A stretch of DNA of 64,000 nucleotides from Desulfoscipio geothermicus. Lineage in GTDB: Bacteria > Bacillota > Desulfotomaculia > Desulfotomaculales > Desulfallaceae. The stretch spans positions 17,851 to 81,850 of the forward strand of contig JAENYF010000007.1 of assembly GCA_016841905.1 (NCBI GenBank). Reading direction: 5' to 3'. Positions 18,036 to 30,358 of the stretch are shown one piece after another. How positions within the stretch are numbered: the stretch's first letter is position 1; every line of letters starts with the position of its first letter. The translations under genes were made by a program, and so were the position numbers. The notes under the pieces are model-generated. The model was not told the origin of the DNA and ran no database searches. It saw only the letters and a list, made by a program, of their open reading frames with translations.

Positions 18036-19352
18036 ATGCGCATAATCAAGTCAGATGATAAAGCCCTGTCCGAGCTTTTACAAGGCAGAACTGCGGACTT
18101 GGACAAGGTTGAAAATGTGGTAAAAGATATTGTTAGTGCCATCCGTGACGGTGGAGATAAACAATTATGCGCTATAACTGCCCGCTTCGACGGTACAGCT
18201 TTGACACCTTCGGACCTAGCGGTGAGTGAAGCTGAAATAAAGGCTGCTTACCAAAAAGTAAGTGAGCGTTTTTTAGCGGCACTGCGTGTGGCTGCTCAAA
18301 ATATTCAACGTTACCACAGTCGCCAGCTGCATAATTCTTGGATAGACTCGCAACCCGACGGGACTGTGCTGGGGCAGTTAATCACACCTCTGAGCAGGGT
18401 GGGTATCTATGTGCCCGGAGGAAAGGCGGCTTACCCATCTTCGGTATTGATGAACGCGATCCCGGCTGCGGTAGCAGGAGTGCAGCAAATTGTCATGGTT
18501 ACTCCACCCGACCGCAGCGGTGCGGTGAACCCCCATACACTGGTGGCCGCCGCTGAGGCGGGGGTGACCGAGATTTACCGCGTGGGCGGAGCTCAAGCGG
18601 TGGCCGCGCTGGCCTATGGGACAGAAACCGTGAACCGGGTAGATAAAATAGTCGGCCCGGGCAATATTTATGTAACGGCGGCCAAACGGCAGGTTTTTGG
18701 CGTGGTGGATATCGATATGCTGGCCGGCCCCAGCGAGATACTGATTGTGGCCGATGCTTCAGCCAGGCCGGAATTTGTGGCCGCCGATATGCTGTCCCAG
18801 GCCGAACATGATGAATTGGCTTCATCCATTCTGGTCACCCCGGTGGCCGAGCTGGCCGAGAAAGTGCAGCAGCAAATCACCGCGCAGTTGGCTAAATTAA
18901 ACCGTCGTGAGGTAGCAGAGAAATCGATTAATGAACGAGGCGCTATTATTATCACTGCTACCCTGGAAGAGGCTGTACAGGTGGCCAATTCGTTTGCTCC
19001 CGAGCACCTGGAGCTGCTGGTGGCCGACCCGTATCGCTGGCTGGGTTCAGTGGCCGGCGCCGGGGCTGCTTTCCTGGGGCATTTTTCACCTGAGCCGGTA
19101 GGTGATTATTTTGCCGGTCCTAATCATGTTTTGCCCACCGGTGGAACAGCCCGGTTCTTCTCGCCCCTCAATGTGGATACCTTTATGAAAAAAACCAGTT
19201 TAATCGGTTATTCTCCCCTGGCACTGGCCAGGGACGGCGAGCATATCCTTACCCTGGCCAACACGGAGGGACTGGACGCCCACGCGGCATCTGTGCAGTA
19301 TCGATTGACAGCGCTGGCCGACGGCAAGGATGAGGGTGGCACAGCAGAATAA
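18036..19352 (+). CDS. hisD: histidinol dehydrogenase
   Basis: 438 residues from ATG 18036, eight bases after GGAGAG; the longer frame starting at 18027 uses a GTG inside the ribosome site. Oxidises histidinol to histidine with two NAD. Signatures: VGPGNIYVTAAKRQVFG (about 208-224), SQAEHDELASS with zinc-ligand His, and PEPVGDYFAGPNH. First gene of a partial his operon (no hisG, hisZ or hisE here). Confidence 0.97.
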   Translation: MRIIKSDDKALSELLQGRTADLDKVENVVKDIVSAIRDGGDKQLCAITARFDGTALTPSDLAVSEAEIKAAYQKVSERFLAALRVAAQNIQRYHSRQLHNSWIDSQPDGTVLGQLITPLSRVGIYVPGGKAAYPSSVLMNAIPAAVAGVQQIVMVTPPDRSGAVNPHTLVAAAEAGVTEIYRVGGAQAVAALAYGTETVNRVDKIVGPGNIYVTAAKRQVFGVVDIDMLAGPSEILIVADASARPEFVAADMLSQAEHDELASSILVTPVAELAEKVQQQITAQLAKLNRREVAEKSINERGAIIITATLEEAVQVANSFAPEHLELLVADPYRWLGSVAGAGAAFLGHFSPEPVGDYFAGPNHVLPTGGTARFFSPLNVDTFMKKTSLIGYSPLALARDGEHILTLANTEGLDAHAASVQYRLTALADGKDEGGTAE

Positions 19353-19395
19353 GGTTCGCAATTCACAGCGGTCACGGCAGGGGGTGAATGTTTGA

Positions 19396-19995
19396 ATGGA
19401 AACAGCTAAAACACGCAGTGCGGTAATCAACAGGGAAACCAAAGAAACCGGTATATCCCTGAGTTTGGCCCTGGACAGCAACGGCCAATCAGAGATTAAT
19501 ACCGGTGTGGGCTTCCTGGATCACATGCTGGACCTGTTGGTCAAGCACGGCGGTATGGAGCTTAAACTAAAAGTGCGCGGTGACCTGGCCGTGGATGCCC
19601 ATCATACCGTGGAGGATGTGGGCATCTGCCTTGGACAGGCGTTTAAAACAGCGCTTGGTGATAAATTTGGTATAGAACGATATGGTCATGTGCTGCTGCC
19701 TATGGATGAGACACTGGTTTTAGTGGCCCTGGATTTAAGCGGCCGCGCCTTTCTGGCCTATGACCTGCCGCTGCCCACTGCCAAAGTTGGTGATTTTGAT
19801 ACCGAACTGGCGGAAGAGTTTTTCCGGGCCTTTGCCTCAAATGGGGCGTTAACCCTGCATGTGCGCCTGCTGGCAGGAAAAAATACACATCATATTATCG
19901 AAGCTGCCTTTAAAGGGTTAGGCCGCGCGCTGCGCTTAGCCGTTGAAATAAAAGACCCCCAAAGGGGATTGCCTTCCACTAAAGGTTTACTTTAA
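19396..19995 (+). CDS. hisB: imidazoleglycerol-phosphate dehydratase
   Basis: 199 residues, monofunctional bacterial type without the phosphatase domain. Dehydrates IGP to imidazole acetol phosphate using Mn. The two metal motifs are DAHHTVEDVGI (about 74-84) and the later GKNTHHIIEAAFKG (about 160-173), plus the early GFLDHMLDL. Second gene of the his operon. Confidence 0.97.
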   Translation: METAKTRSAVINRETKETGISLSLALDSNGQSEINTGVGFLDHMLDLLVKHGGMELKLKVRGDLAVDAHHTVEDVGICLGQAFKTALGDKFGIERYGHVLLPMDETLVLVALDLSGRAFLAYDLPLPTAKVGDFDTELAEEFFRAFASNGALTLHVRLLAGKNTHHIIEAAFKGLGRALRLAVEIKDPQRGLPSTKGLL

Positions 19996-20018
19996 TTGGG
20001 AGAGAGGGACATTTTCTT

Positions 20019-20630
20019 TTGATTGCTATTATTGATTACGGGATGGGTAATTTGCGCAGTGTGGCCAAAGGTTTTGAAAAAAAGGGCTTTACCGTGGAAG
20101 TGACCTCAGACCCACAGGTGCTGGAACAAGCTGCGGGAGTGGTTTTACCCGGCGTTGGGGCATTTGGCGATGCCATGAGTAACCTCCAGAACCGTGGCCT
20201 GGTGGATGCGATACACCAGGTTATTGCTGCAGGCAAACCATTTTTGGGCATTTGCCTGGGGCTGCAGCTGTTGTTTGAATACAGTGAAGAATGGGGCATT
20301 ACCGAAGGTCTGGCGGTGTTTCCCGGGCGGGTGCGGCGTTTGCCGCCCGGGCTTAAAATTCCCCACATGGGTTGGAATACGTTATCTTATCAAAAGCCCT
20401 GCCCGCTTTTCCAGGGCATCCCCGAGCATGCTGCGTTTTATTTTGTACATTCTTATTATGTGGAGCCTGCCGATCCAGAATTAACGGTGGTTACTACCGA
20501 TTACGGCATGGAATTTACCTCCGTTGCCGCGAAAGACAATGTTTACGGTATTCAATTTCACCCGGAAAAAAGCAGCGCCCTGGGCCTGCGCATTCTAGAG
20601 AATTTTGGGAGGTTGGTGGAAAAATGTTAA
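20019..20630 (+). CDS. hisH: imidazole glycerol phosphate synthase, glutaminase subunit
   Basis: 203 residues from a TTG start. Supplies ammonia to HisF. Class-I amidotransferase triad: Cys in LGICLGLQLL (about 80), and His/Glu in QFHPEKSS (about 185). IDYGMGNLRSV is the usual N-terminus. Its stop overlaps the hisA start (ATGTTAA), implying coupled translation. Confidence 0.97.
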   Translation: MIAIIDYGMGNLRSVAKGFEKKGFTVEVTSDPQVLEQAAGVVLPGVGAFGDAMSNLQNRGLVDAIHQVIAAGKPFLGICLGLQLLFEYSEEWGITEGLAVFPGRVRRLPPGLKIPHMGWNTLSYQKPCPLFQGIPEHAAFYFVHSYYVEPADPELTVVTTDYGMEFTSVAAKDNVYGIQFHPEKSSALGLRILENFGRLVEKC

Positions 20631-21355
20631 TTATTCCGGCTATAGACTTGCGGGCTGGGAAGTGTGTGCGCCTGGTGGAGGGTAAACTGGAAAACGAGAC
20701 CATTTATTCCGACGATCCCGTAGCTGTAGCCCGAGTATGGCAGGAAAGCGGTGCCCGTTATTTGCATGTAGTGGACCTGGACGGTGCCTTCGCCGGTTCA
20801 CCCCGGAACCTGGATACGATTCAGGGAATTATTAAAGCAGTTAATATGCCGGTAGAGGTGGGGGGCGGCATTCGCGATTTGCCCACCGTTGAGAAGTTGC
20901 TGGGATTGGGCGTATCCAGGGTTATATTGGGTACGGCGGCGATTCAAAACCCGGACCTGGTGTCCGAGGCCTGCGCACGTTTCGGCAGCGAGGCCATCGT
21001 GGTTGGCATTGACGCTCGTAATGGTAAGGTGGCCATTGAGGGCTGGGGATTAACTGCGGAAAAAGATGCTATGGAGCTGGCCGATGAAATCCATCAATTG
21101 GGCGTTTCCAGAGTTGTATTCACCGATATTTCCCGCGACGGTACTTTAAAAGGCCCAAACCTGGAGGCTATTAAAAAGTTAACTTTGTCCTGCAAGGTGA
21201 AGGTGATTGCCTCGGGCGGCGTTTCCACTATTGGGGATATTGCTGCGCTCAATGAGCTGGCCCCCCTGGGTGTGGAAGGGGTTATTATTGGCAAAGCGTT
21301 ATATGCCGGTACGGTTAATATAAAAGAGGCCCTGGCATTGGCAGGAGGGAAATAG
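20624..21355 (+). CDS. hisA: ProFAR isomerase (HisA)
   Basis: 243 residues from ATG 20624, overlapping the hisH stop by 7 bases; a much longer frame opening at 20372 is a shadow of hisH. TIM barrel opening/isomerising ProFAR. Asp8 in [12 protein letters not shown] and the opposing Asp in [11 protein letters not shown] are the catalytic acid/base pair; phosphate-binding GGGIR and ASGGVS loops are present. Confidence 0.97.
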   Translation: MLIIPAIDLRAGKCVRLVEGKLENETIYSDDPVAVARVWQESGARYLHVVDLDGAFAGSPRNLDTIQGIIKAVNMPVEVGGGIRDLPTVEKLLGLGVSRVILGTAAIQNPDLVSEACARFGSEAIVVGIDARNGKVAIEGWGLTAEKDAMELADEIHQLGVSRVVFTDISRDGTLKGPNLEAIKKLTLSCKVKVIASGGVSTIGDIAALNELAPLGVEGVIIGKALYAGTVNIKEALALAGGK

Positions 21356-21363
21356 TCTTAAAT

Positions 21364-22158
21364 ATGTTAATGAAAAGAATTATCCCTTGCCTGGATGTAA
21401 CCGGTGGCCGTGTAGTCAAGGGCACTAACTTTATTAATTTACGAGATGCCGGGGATCCGGTGGAGTTGGCTGCCTTCTACGACCGGGAGGGTGCGGATGA
21501 ACTGGTTTTTCTGGATATCACAGCTTCAGCTGAGGGACGCAAAACTGTGCTGGACATGGTCTACCGCACAGCCGCAGAGGTTTTTATACCTTTCACGGTA
21601 GGCGGCGGCATCAGCACCCTGGAGGATATCCGGGCTATGCTTTCCGCCGGTGCGGACAAAGTTTCCATCAACACTGCGGCGGTGCACAATCCCCAACTAA
21701 TTGCCGAGGCCTCGGCGCGGTTCGGCAGCCAATGCATAGTAGTGGCCATAGATGCCCGCCAGGTGGGCGAGGACAACTGGGAAGTGTATATTCACGGAGG
21801 CCGCACGCCTACCGGTATTGATACCGTGTCCTGGGCAGCACAGGCGGAAGAGCTGGGGGCCGGTGAAATATTATTAACCAGCATGGACCGGGACGGCACC
21901 CAGGACGGCTATGATATACCTCTGACCAGGGCCATCGCCCGGGCTGTACGGATACCGGTGATTGCCTCCGGCGGTGTTGGCAACCTGGGCCATATCGTGG
22001 ACGGCTTGACCCGCGGTGAGGCCGATGCTGCCCTGGCGGCGTCCATTTTTCACTTCGGCACCTATTCCATTGCCGAAACCAAACAGTATTTACATGAAAA
22101 TAATGTGCCTGTGCGCATATCATTGGAGGAATGTAATAATGCAATTAAAGCAAATTAA
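21364..22158 (+). CDS. hisF: imidazole glycerol phosphate synthase, cyclase subunit
   Basis: 264 residues (ATG 21364; ATG 21370 is an equally good start). TIM barrel partner of HisH. Catalytic Asp in [14 protein letters not shown] near the start and the second Asp in [16 protein letters not shown]-terminus is about ten residues longer than usual and overlaps the start of hisI by 20 bases. Confidence 0.97.
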   Translation: MLMKRIIPCLDVTGGRVVKGTNFINLRDAGDPVELAAFYDREGADELVFLDITASAEGRKTVLDMVYRTAAEVFIPFTVGGGISTLEDIRAMLSAGADKVSINTAAVHNPQLIAEASARFGSQCIVVAIDARQVGEDNWEVYIHGGRTPTGIDTVSWAAQAEELGAGEILLTSMDRDGTQDGYDIPLTRAIARAVRIPVIASGGVGNLGHIVDGLTRGEADAALAASIFHFGTYSIAETKQYLHENNVPVRISLEECNNAIKAN

Positions 22159-22537
22159 ACCCGAAGACCTTAAATATAACAGTGACGGGTTAATCCCGGC
22201 CATTGTGCAGGATGTGGTCACCAAAGATGTACTGATGCTGGCTTATATGAACAGTGAGTCTGTGGGCAGAACGCTGGCCAGCGGAGAAACCTGGTTCTGG
22301 AGCCGGAGCCGGCAGGAGTTTTGGCACAAGGGTGAGTCCTCCGGTAACGTGCAAAGGGTCAAGGAAATGTATTTCGACTGCGACAGCGATACTTTACTGC
22401 TGTTGGTGGAGCAAAAGGGAGCAGCCTGCCACGAGGGCTATTACAGCTGTTTCCATTATGCACTGGCCGGGGACGGTACGGTAACCATTAAGGGAGAGCC
22501 TATGTTTGACCCGGATGAAGTGTATGGTGATAAATAG
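22139..22537 (+). CDS. hisI: phosphoribosyl-AMP cyclohydrolase
   Basis: 132 residues from ATG 22139, eight bases after GGAGGA and inside the 3' end of hisF. Hydrolyses PR-AMP to ProFAR. Metal ligands are in DCDSDTLLL and the Cys-rich [12 protein letters not shown]. The HisE pyrophosphohydrolase domain fused to it in many bacteria is absent, so hisE must be elsewhere. Confidence 0.96.
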   Translation: MQLKQIKPEDLKYNSDGLIPAIVQDVVTKDVLMLAYMNSESVGRTLASGETWFWSRSRQEFWHKGESSGNVQRVKEMYFDCDSDTLLLLVEQKGAACHEGYYSCFHYALAGDGTVTIKGEPMFDPDEVYGDK

Positions 22538-22571
22538 GTACAATGTTAATCGTGATTACTGCTATTAAAAA

Positions 22572-22592
22572 GCCACCGCAAGGTGGCATTTT
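22572..22592 (+). terminator. short intrinsic terminator after hisI
   Basis: GCCACC-GCAA-GGTGGC (22572-22587), a 6-bp GC-rich stem with a stable GNRA-type tetraloop, followed by ATTTTG. It closes the his operon ahead of pcrA. Confidence 0.75.
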
Positions 22593-22675
22593 GTCCCATA
22601 TTGCGATGTTTTATGATATAGTTTTGTTGTACATGCACCTGCCGTGTAAATAGGAATAATAAGTTGGAGGTTGTT

Positions 22676-24817
22676 ATGGATTTAACCGCGCTGAATGAGG
22701 CCCAGAAAAGAGCTGTTACTTATCACGACGGTCCACTGCTGGTGCTGGCCGGGGCGGGCAGCGGCAAAACCCGGGTGCTTACCACCAGAATTGCTTATTT
22801 GCTGCTGGAAAAAGGTGTGAATCCCTATAATATATTAGCGATCACTTTTACCAATAAAGCGGCCCGGGAAATGCGGGAAAGGATTGCGGCAGCAGTTCCG
22901 GAGCAAGTACATGAGCTCTGGGTGCTGACCTTTCATGCGACCTGCCTGCGCATTTTGCGACGGCAGTCCGGGTTTGCCGGGTATACAGCTAATTTCGTCA
23001 TCTACGATACTGAAGATCAAAAGACGGTGATTAAGGATTGTCTTAAGGAATTGAACCTGGATGATAAAAAATTCCCTCCTCAGGCAATGCTATCGAACAT
23101 ATCCCAGGCTAAGAACATGCTTTACGGACCGGCGGAGCTGGAAAAGAAATCTTACGATTATTTCAGCCAAATAGCCAGCAAGGTATATAAGCTTTACCAG
23201 GACAAGCTGCGGCAAAATAACGCCCTGGATTTCGATGACTTATTAATGCAGACCGTGCTGCTACTGCAAAATAACCCTGCCGTGCTGAACTATTACCAGG
23301 ATAAATTCCGTTACATCCTGGTGGATGAATACCAGGATACCAACCATGTCCAGTATGTACTGGTTAATTTATTGGCCGGGAAGCACCGTAACCTGTGCGT
23401 GGTGGGAGATCCGGATCAAGGTATTTATGGCTGGCGAGGAGCGGACATCCAGAATATCCTGAGCTTTGAGCAAGATTACTCGGATGCCGGCGCCATTGTT
23501 TTGGAGCAGAATTACCGTTCCACCCGCACAATACTGGAATCTGCCAACGAGGTCATCCGGCATAACCGGGACCGCAAAGAAAAGAAGCTTTGGACCGCCG
23601 GTGCGCCTGGAAATCCGATCACGGTTTTTACCGCCCGGGACGAACATGCCGAGGCGCGTTATGTGGTGGACCGGATTAGCCGCTGGCACCACGAATTAAA
23701 TAATCCATACCGGGATTTCGCCGTTTTATACCGCACCAACGCCCAGTCCCGGGTACTGGAGGAAAAATTTCTGACAGCAGGCATACCGTATACCATTGTA
23801 GGCGGTCTGCGTTTTTATGAACGCAAGGAAATTAAAGATCTTTTAGCTTACCTGCGGCTGCTGGTCAACTCCAATGACCGGCTTAGCCTGCGGCGGGTGA
23901 TCAATGAGCCGAAAAGGGGTATTGGTGCCGTGTCATTAAACAAAATACTTAATAGGTCGGATGAAACCGGCCTCGCACCGCTAACCTTGCTGGAAAACGC
24001 TCCCGGCAGTTCCGGCTTAACCGGTAAAGCCGCTCATGCTGCCGCTATTTTTGGTAAAACTATGGGTGATATCAGAAAAAGGATGGCGGCTTTACCTATC
24101 ACCACTCTGGTGCAGACAGTGCTGGATGAAACCGGTTACTGGCGGGCCTTGGAAAGTGATCAGACAGTGGAATCCCGAACCCGCCTGGAGAACCTGCGCG
24201 AGTTTTATTCGGTTACCGGGGAATATGACGCGCGGGGTGAAATCGGTGGTCTGGAGGACTTTCTGGCTTCGTTGGCTTTGGTTACCGACCTGGATAATTA
24301 TGAACAGGATGCCGACCAGGTTACTTTAATGACCCTGCACAGTGCCAAGGGCTTGGAGTTCCCGGTAGTTTTTATGGCCGGACTGGAGGAAACCGTTTTT
24401 CCTCACTCCCGTTCCATGGAGGACAAGCACGAGCTGGAAGAAGAGAGAAGGCTGTGCTACGTGGGTATAACCAGGGCAATGGAGCACCTGTATTTGTCAC
24501 ATTGCTGGCAGCGCACGCTATACGGTCATACCAGAATGAATGAACCTTCTCGCTTTTTGCAAGAGCTGCCGCCTGATTTGATTAATACCCAGGACCCATT
24601 GCAAGTTCAAGCGCAGGATGTTAAACCTGCACAGGCTTACCGGCAGCCAAGCTCCGATAAGCCATATATTACAGGGGAACAGGTTTACCATCGCAAATGG
24701 GGGCAGGGCACTATCATGGAAGTGCGGGGCAAAGGTGAAAAAGCCGAGCTGAAAATAGAGTTTCCCGGGCTGGGTATTAAAACACTTCTGGCCCGCTACG
24801 CACCGCTGGAACGTTAG
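22676..24817 (+). CDS. pcrA: ATP-dependent DNA helicase PcrA/UvrD
   Basis: 713 residues from ATG 22676, five bases after GGAGG; an in-frame TTG at 22664 overlaps that site. Superfamily 1A 3'-5' helicase for repair and replication-fork clearance. Motifs: Walker A GAGSGKTRVL (about 27-36), Walker B YILVDEYQDTN (about 214-224), motif III GDPDQGIYGWRGAD, motif V LMTLHSAKGLEFPVVF and motif VI YVGITRAMEHL. The C-terminal tudor-like region binding RNA polymerase (GEQVYHRKWGQGTI) is present. pcrA-ligA adjacency is conserved in Firmicutes. Confidence 0.97.
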   Translation: MDLTALNEAQKRAVTYHDGPLLVLAGAGSGKTRVLTTRIAYLLLEKGVNPYNILAITFTNKAAREMRERIAAAVPEQVHELWVLTFHATCLRILRRQSGFAGYTANFVIYDTEDQKTVIKDCLKELNLDDKKFPPQAMLSNISQAKNMLYGPAELEKKSYDYFSQIASKVYKLYQDKLRQNNALDFDDLLMQTVLLLQNNPAVLNYYQDKFRYILVDEYQDTNHVQYVLVNLLAGKHRNLCVVGDPDQGIYGWRGADIQNILSFEQDYSDAGAIVLEQNYRSTRTILESANEVIRHNRDRKEKKLWTAGAPGNPITVFTARDEHAEARYVVDRISRWHHELNNPYRDFAVLYRTNAQSRVLEEKFLTAGIPYTIVGGLRFYERKEIKDLLAYLRLLVNSNDRLSLRRVINEPKRGIGAVSLNKILNRSDETGLAPLTLLENAPGSSGLTGKAAHAAAIFGKTMGDIRKRMAALPITTLVQTVLDETGYWRALESDQTVESRTRLENLREFYSVTGEYDARGEIGGLEDFLASLALVTDLDNYEQDADQVTLMTLHSAKGLEFPVVFMAGLEETVFPHSRSMEDKHELEEERRLCYVGITRAMEHLYLSHCWQRTLYGHTRMNEPSRFLQELPPDLINTQDPLQVQAQDVKPAQAYRQPSSDKPYITGEQVYHRKWGQGTIMEVRGKGEKAELKIEFPGLGIKTLLARYAPLER

Positions 24818-26857
<2,040 letters not shown>

Positions 26858-26879
26858 GAGAAAAGGAAGGTGTGGGTAA

Positions 26880-27161
26880 ATGATTAGCATCAAAGATGTT
26901 GAACACGTAGCGTTGCTGGCCCGTTTATCACTAACCGAGGATGAAAAGCAAGTTTATGGCAAGCAGCTGAGTGATATATTAGAAAACGTCCGCAAACTGC
27001 AGGATTTAAACACTGAAGGTGTACCGCCTACCGCGCACGTGCTGGACTTACAAAACGTTTTTCGTGAAGACCGGTTAGGAGAACATATGCCGGTAGACCA
27101 GGTGCTGGCCAATGCGCCGGACCGCCAGGACAACTTTTTTAAAGTGCCCAAGATTATGTAG
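26880..27161 (+). CDS. gatC: Asp/Glu-tRNA amidotransferase subunit C
   Basis: 93 residues. Small subunit that stabilises GatA-GatB in the enzyme converting Glu-tRNA(Gln) and Asp-tRNA(Asn) to the amide forms. Typical features: VEHVALLARLSLTEDE at the start, a long central helix and the C-terminal RQDNFFKVPKIM. Preceded by GGAAGG. Confidence 0.95.
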   Translation: MISIKDVEHVALLARLSLTEDEKQVYGKQLSDILENVRKLQDLNTEGVPPTAHVLDLQNVFREDRLGEHMPVDQVLANAPDRQDNFFKVPKIM

Positions 27162-27244
27162 CAGCTTGGCGAACGGATAGGGGAGCAACTTAAAAGGAAT
27201 GCTCTCAAAATATGAAGATTGGATCAAGGCTGGAGGGAAATGTA

Positions 27245-28699
27245 TTGCAATTACATCACTTAACCGCACACCAGTTACATGATATGCTGGTTAGCAAGCA
27301 AATTAGTGCTGAAGAGCTTACGCGGGCGGTGTTTGAGCGTATTGAGCAAGTGGAAGATAAAATCCGTGCCTATATTACCTTGACCAAGGAACAGGCGCTG
27401 GAGCTTGCCCGGCAGGTGGACCGGGCAAGACTGGCAGGCGAGGTATTACCAACGCTTGCCGGCATACCGTTGGCTGTAAAGGATAATATGTGCACCAAAG
27501 GGGTGCGCACCACCTGTGCTTCCAAGATTTTATATAACTACACACCCCCATATGACGCTACCGTGATAGAACATTTAAACCAGGCACGGACTGTGATGGT
27601 GGGCAAAACAAATATGGACGAATTCGCCATGGGTTCCTCTTGCGAAAACTCAGCTTTCTTTACCACCTGTAACCCCTGGGACAACGCCCGGGTACCCGGG
27701 GGTTCCAGCGGCGGATCGGCGGCCGCTGTGGCGGCCGGTGAGACTATTCTGGCTCTAGGTTCCGATACCGGTGGTTCGATTCGCCAGCCGGCCTCCTTTT
27801 GCGGGGTGGTGGGTATGAAGCCCACCTATGGCGCAGTGTCTCGCTACGGTCTGGTAGCTTATGCCTCATCCCTGGACCAAATCGGACCCTTGGCCAGGGA
27901 TGTCACCGACTGTGCCATGATGTTAAATGTGATTTGCGGGCATGACCCGCTGGACTCCACATCGGCACCATATGCTGTGCCTGATTATACCGCCTTTTTA
28001 ACCGGTGATATCAAAGGCGTAAAAATTGGGGTGCCCCGTGAATATTTGGGCGAAGGTATCGACCCGGCAGTCAGGGAAGTAATCCAAAAAGCTATAGAAA
28101 CCTACACCGGTCTGGGTGCCGTGGTAGAGGAAACCACCCTGCCGCACACCGAGTACGCCCTGCCGGCCTATTATATAATCGCTCCGGCAGAAGCCAGCTC
28201 CAACCTGGCCCGCTATGACGGGGTGCGCTACGGCTACCGGGCCGCAGAAGCCGAAGACATGGTGGATATGTTTATGCAAACCCGCAGCGAGGGCTTTGGC
28301 TCCGAAGTAAAAAGAAGAATCATGCTGGGTACCTATGCCCTTTCCGCAGGCTATTACGATGCCTATTATAACCAGGCTCTGAAAGTGCGCACGTTAATCA
28401 AAGCAGATTTCGACCGGGCTTTTAAGCAATTTGACCTGCTGCTGGGGCCAACCGCCCCGGTCACCGCCTTTAAGCGAGGTGAAAAGGTGGATGACCCGCT
28501 GCAGATGTACATGGTGGATATCTGCACTCTGGCCATTAACCTGGCCGGTATTCCCGCTATTTCCATCCCTGCCGGTATGGTGGACAAGCTGCCCGTGGGA
28601 CTGCAGCTAATCGGCCGGCCCTTTGGTGAGGGCGATATACTGCGCGCTGCCTACGCTTTTGAACAACATACCGATCACCACCGCATGTTGCCCGAGTAA
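27245..28699 (+). CDS. gatA: Asp/Glu-tRNA amidotransferase subunit A
   Basis: 484 residues when started at TTG 27245, seven bases after GGAGGG; the frame can be extended to ATG 27212 but without a good ribosome site. Amidase-signature glutaminase. The Lys-Ser-Ser triad is in [10 protein letters not shown] (about 78), [12 protein letters not shown] (about 154) and [12 protein letters not shown] (about 178). Length matches the family. Confidence 0.97.
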   Translation: MQLHHLTAHQLHDMLVSKQISAEELTRAVFERIEQVEDKIRAYITLTKEQALELARQVDRARLAGEVLPTLAGIPLAVKDNMCTKGVRTTCASKILYNYTPPYDATVIEHLNQARTVMVGKTNMDEFAMGSSCENSAFFTTCNPWDNARVPGGSSGGSAAAVAAGETILALGSDTGGSIRQPASFCGVVGMKPTYGAVSRYGLVAYASSLDQIGPLARDVTDCAMMLNVICGHDPLDSTSAPYAVPDYTAFLTGDIKGVKIGVPREYLGEGIDPAVREVIQKAIETYTGLGAVVEETTLPHTEYALPAYYIIAPAEASSNLARYDGVRYGYRAAEAEDMVDMFMQTRSEGFGSEVKRRIMLGTYALSAGYYDAYYNQALKVRTLIKADFDRAFKQFDLLLGPTAPVTAFKRGEKVDDPLQMYMVDICTLAINLAGIPAISIPAGMVDKLPVGLQLIGRPFGEGDILRAAYAFEQHTDHHRMLPE

Positions 28700-28719
28700 A
28701 TCTCTGGAGGTGTACTTAT

Positions 28720-30162
28720 TTGGCTCAATATGAAGCTGTTATCGGCCTTGAAGTGCATGTTGAATTAAAGACCGATACTAAGATTTTTTGCCACTCCAGC
28801 ACCGAGTTCGGTGCAGATCCCAACCATCACGTATGCCCGGTGTGCCTTGGGTTGCCCGGAGTGCTGCCGGTGGTGAATAAAAAAGTAGTGGAATATGCCA
28901 TTAAAGCCGGACTGGCATTGAATTGCCGGATCGCCGCTTTCTCGAAATTTGACCGGAAGAATTATTATTATCCGGATTTACCGAAAAATTATCAAATATC
29001 CCAGTATGATTTACCCATTGCCGAGCATGGCTGCCTGGAGATAAATGTGCATGGTGTGGATAAGCGTATTGGGATTACCAGGCTGCATATGGAAGAGGAT
29101 GCCGGCAAGCTGGTGCACCATGGCACCATTTCTTCCACTCCTTTTTCATTGGTGGATTACAACCGCACCGGAGTGCCGCTGATTGAAATAGTTTCCGAAC
29201 CGGATATGCGCAGTGCCGATGAAGCCGTGGCTTACCTGGAGAAACTAAAGGCGATTATCCAATATACCGGCGTCAGCGACTGTAAAATGCAGGAGGGCTC
29301 TCTGCGCTGTGATGCCAATATCTCGGTCAGGCCGGCGGGTCAAGCCGAGCTGGGAACTAAGGCCGAAATTAAGAATATGAATTCCTTTAAAGCGCTGCAT
29401 AAAGCAGTTTCCTATGAAATTCAGCGCCAGATTAAACTGCTGGAGAGCGGGGGGAAAGTGGTCCAGGAGACCAGAACCTGGGACGAAGCCCGGGGCGAAA
29501 CCCTGTCTATGCGCAGCAAGGAGGAAGCCCATGATTACCGTTACCTCCCCGATCCCGATTTAGCTCCCCTGGTGATTGACCGGGCTTGGGTTGAGGCTAT
29601 CAAAGCCGGCCTGCCCGAATTGCCGGATGCGCGCAGGCAGCGTTTGGTAACTGCCTATGGCCTGCCTGAGTACGATGCGATGGTGCTGACCAGCTCTCGT
29701 GAATTGGCCGATTACTATGAAGAATGCGTGCAAATATATAATAACCCCAAGCTGGTGAGCAACTGGGTCATGGGTGAGCTGGCCAGAATGATGAACGCCG
29801 GCGGCCAGGATATTCAAGAGGTGCGCATCAGTCCCGCTCAGCTGGCCAAGCTGCTGCAATTGCTGGCTGAGGGCACCATCAGCGGGAGAATTGCCAGGAC
29901 TGTATTGGAGGAAATGTTTAACACCGGCAAAGATGCCGGTAAAGTGATCGAAGAACAAGGGCTGGTTCAGATCAGCGACACAGGGCTGATCGAAAAAGTG
30001 GTCGACGAAGTAATTGCCACCAACCCTAAATCGGTGGAAGACTACCGGTCTGGTAAAGAGAAAGCCATCGGTTTTTTAGTGGGCCAGGTGATGAAATCCA
30101 CCAAGGGTAAAGCTAACCCGGGATTGGTTAATGAACTGCTTAAGGAAAAACTAAATAAGTAA
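28720..30162 (+). CDS. gatB: Asp/Glu-tRNA amidotransferase subunit B
   Basis: 480 residues from a TTG start after GGAGG. Kinase/transamidase subunit that binds the charged t[13 protein letters not shown], the zinc-site region CPVCLGLPG and the C-terminal YqeY-like tail domain (from about 400) are present. Last gene of the pcrA-ligA-gatCAB cluster. Confidence 0.97.
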   Translation: MAQYEAVIGLEVHVELKTDTKIFCHSSTEFGADPNHHVCPVCLGLPGVLPVVNKKVVEYAIKAGLALNCRIAAFSKFDRKNYYYPDLPKNYQISQYDLPIAEHGCLEINVHGVDKRIGITRLHMEEDAGKLVHHGTISSTPFSLVDYNRTGVPLIEIVSEPDMRSADEAVAYLEKLKAIIQYTGVSDCKMQEGSLRCDANISVRPAGQAELGTKAEIKNMNSFKALHKAVSYEIQRQIKLLESGGKVVQETRTWDEARGETLSMRSKEEAHDYRYLPDPDLAPLVIDRAWVEAIKAGLPELPDARRQRLVTAYGLPEYDAMVLTSSRELADYYEECVQIYNNPKLVSNWVMGELARMMNAGGQDIQEVRISPAQLAKLLQLLAEGTISGRIARTVLEEMFNTGKDAGKVIEEQGLVQISDTGLIEKVVDEVIATNPKSVEDYRSGKEKAIGFLVGQVMKSTKGKANPGLVNELLKEKLNK

Positions 30163-30223
30163 TATGAGAGCAGGGACACCCCTGCTCTCATACATCTTAT
30201 ACATGAATTGCATAATTCATGTA
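30163..30223 (+). terminator. two tandem hairpins after gatB
   Basis: First hairpin: TATGAGAGCAGGG paired with CCCTGCTCTCATA (30163-30192). Second: TACATGAATT-GCAT-AATTCATGTA (30200-30223). Neither has a strong T run, but stacked at the 3' end of gatB they are likely to end or protect the transcript. Confidence 0.6.
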
Positions 30224-30247
30224 TACATTATTTATAGCCGCAAAATA

Positions 30248-30276
30248 TTGTTATTACAGAAGAATTATGATAAAAT
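30248..30276 (+). promoter_or_regulatory. promoter of the homocitrate synthase gene
   Basis: TTGTTA (30248-30253), 17-base spacer, TAAAAT (30271-30276). The leader to the ATG at 30359 is about 75 bases and shows no clear riboswitch. Confidence 0.55.
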
Positions 30277-30358
30277 CGCAACTGTAAGCTAGTTTTGGTA
30301 ATACATAATTATGAGTATATTTTACAATAAGTTATAGGAAAGAAAGGAAGATAATTGA

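Noticed and set aside
20372..20623. 84-residue N-terminal extension of HisA
   Set aside because: It is hisH read in another frame; ATG 20624 overlaps the hisH stop as in other his operons.
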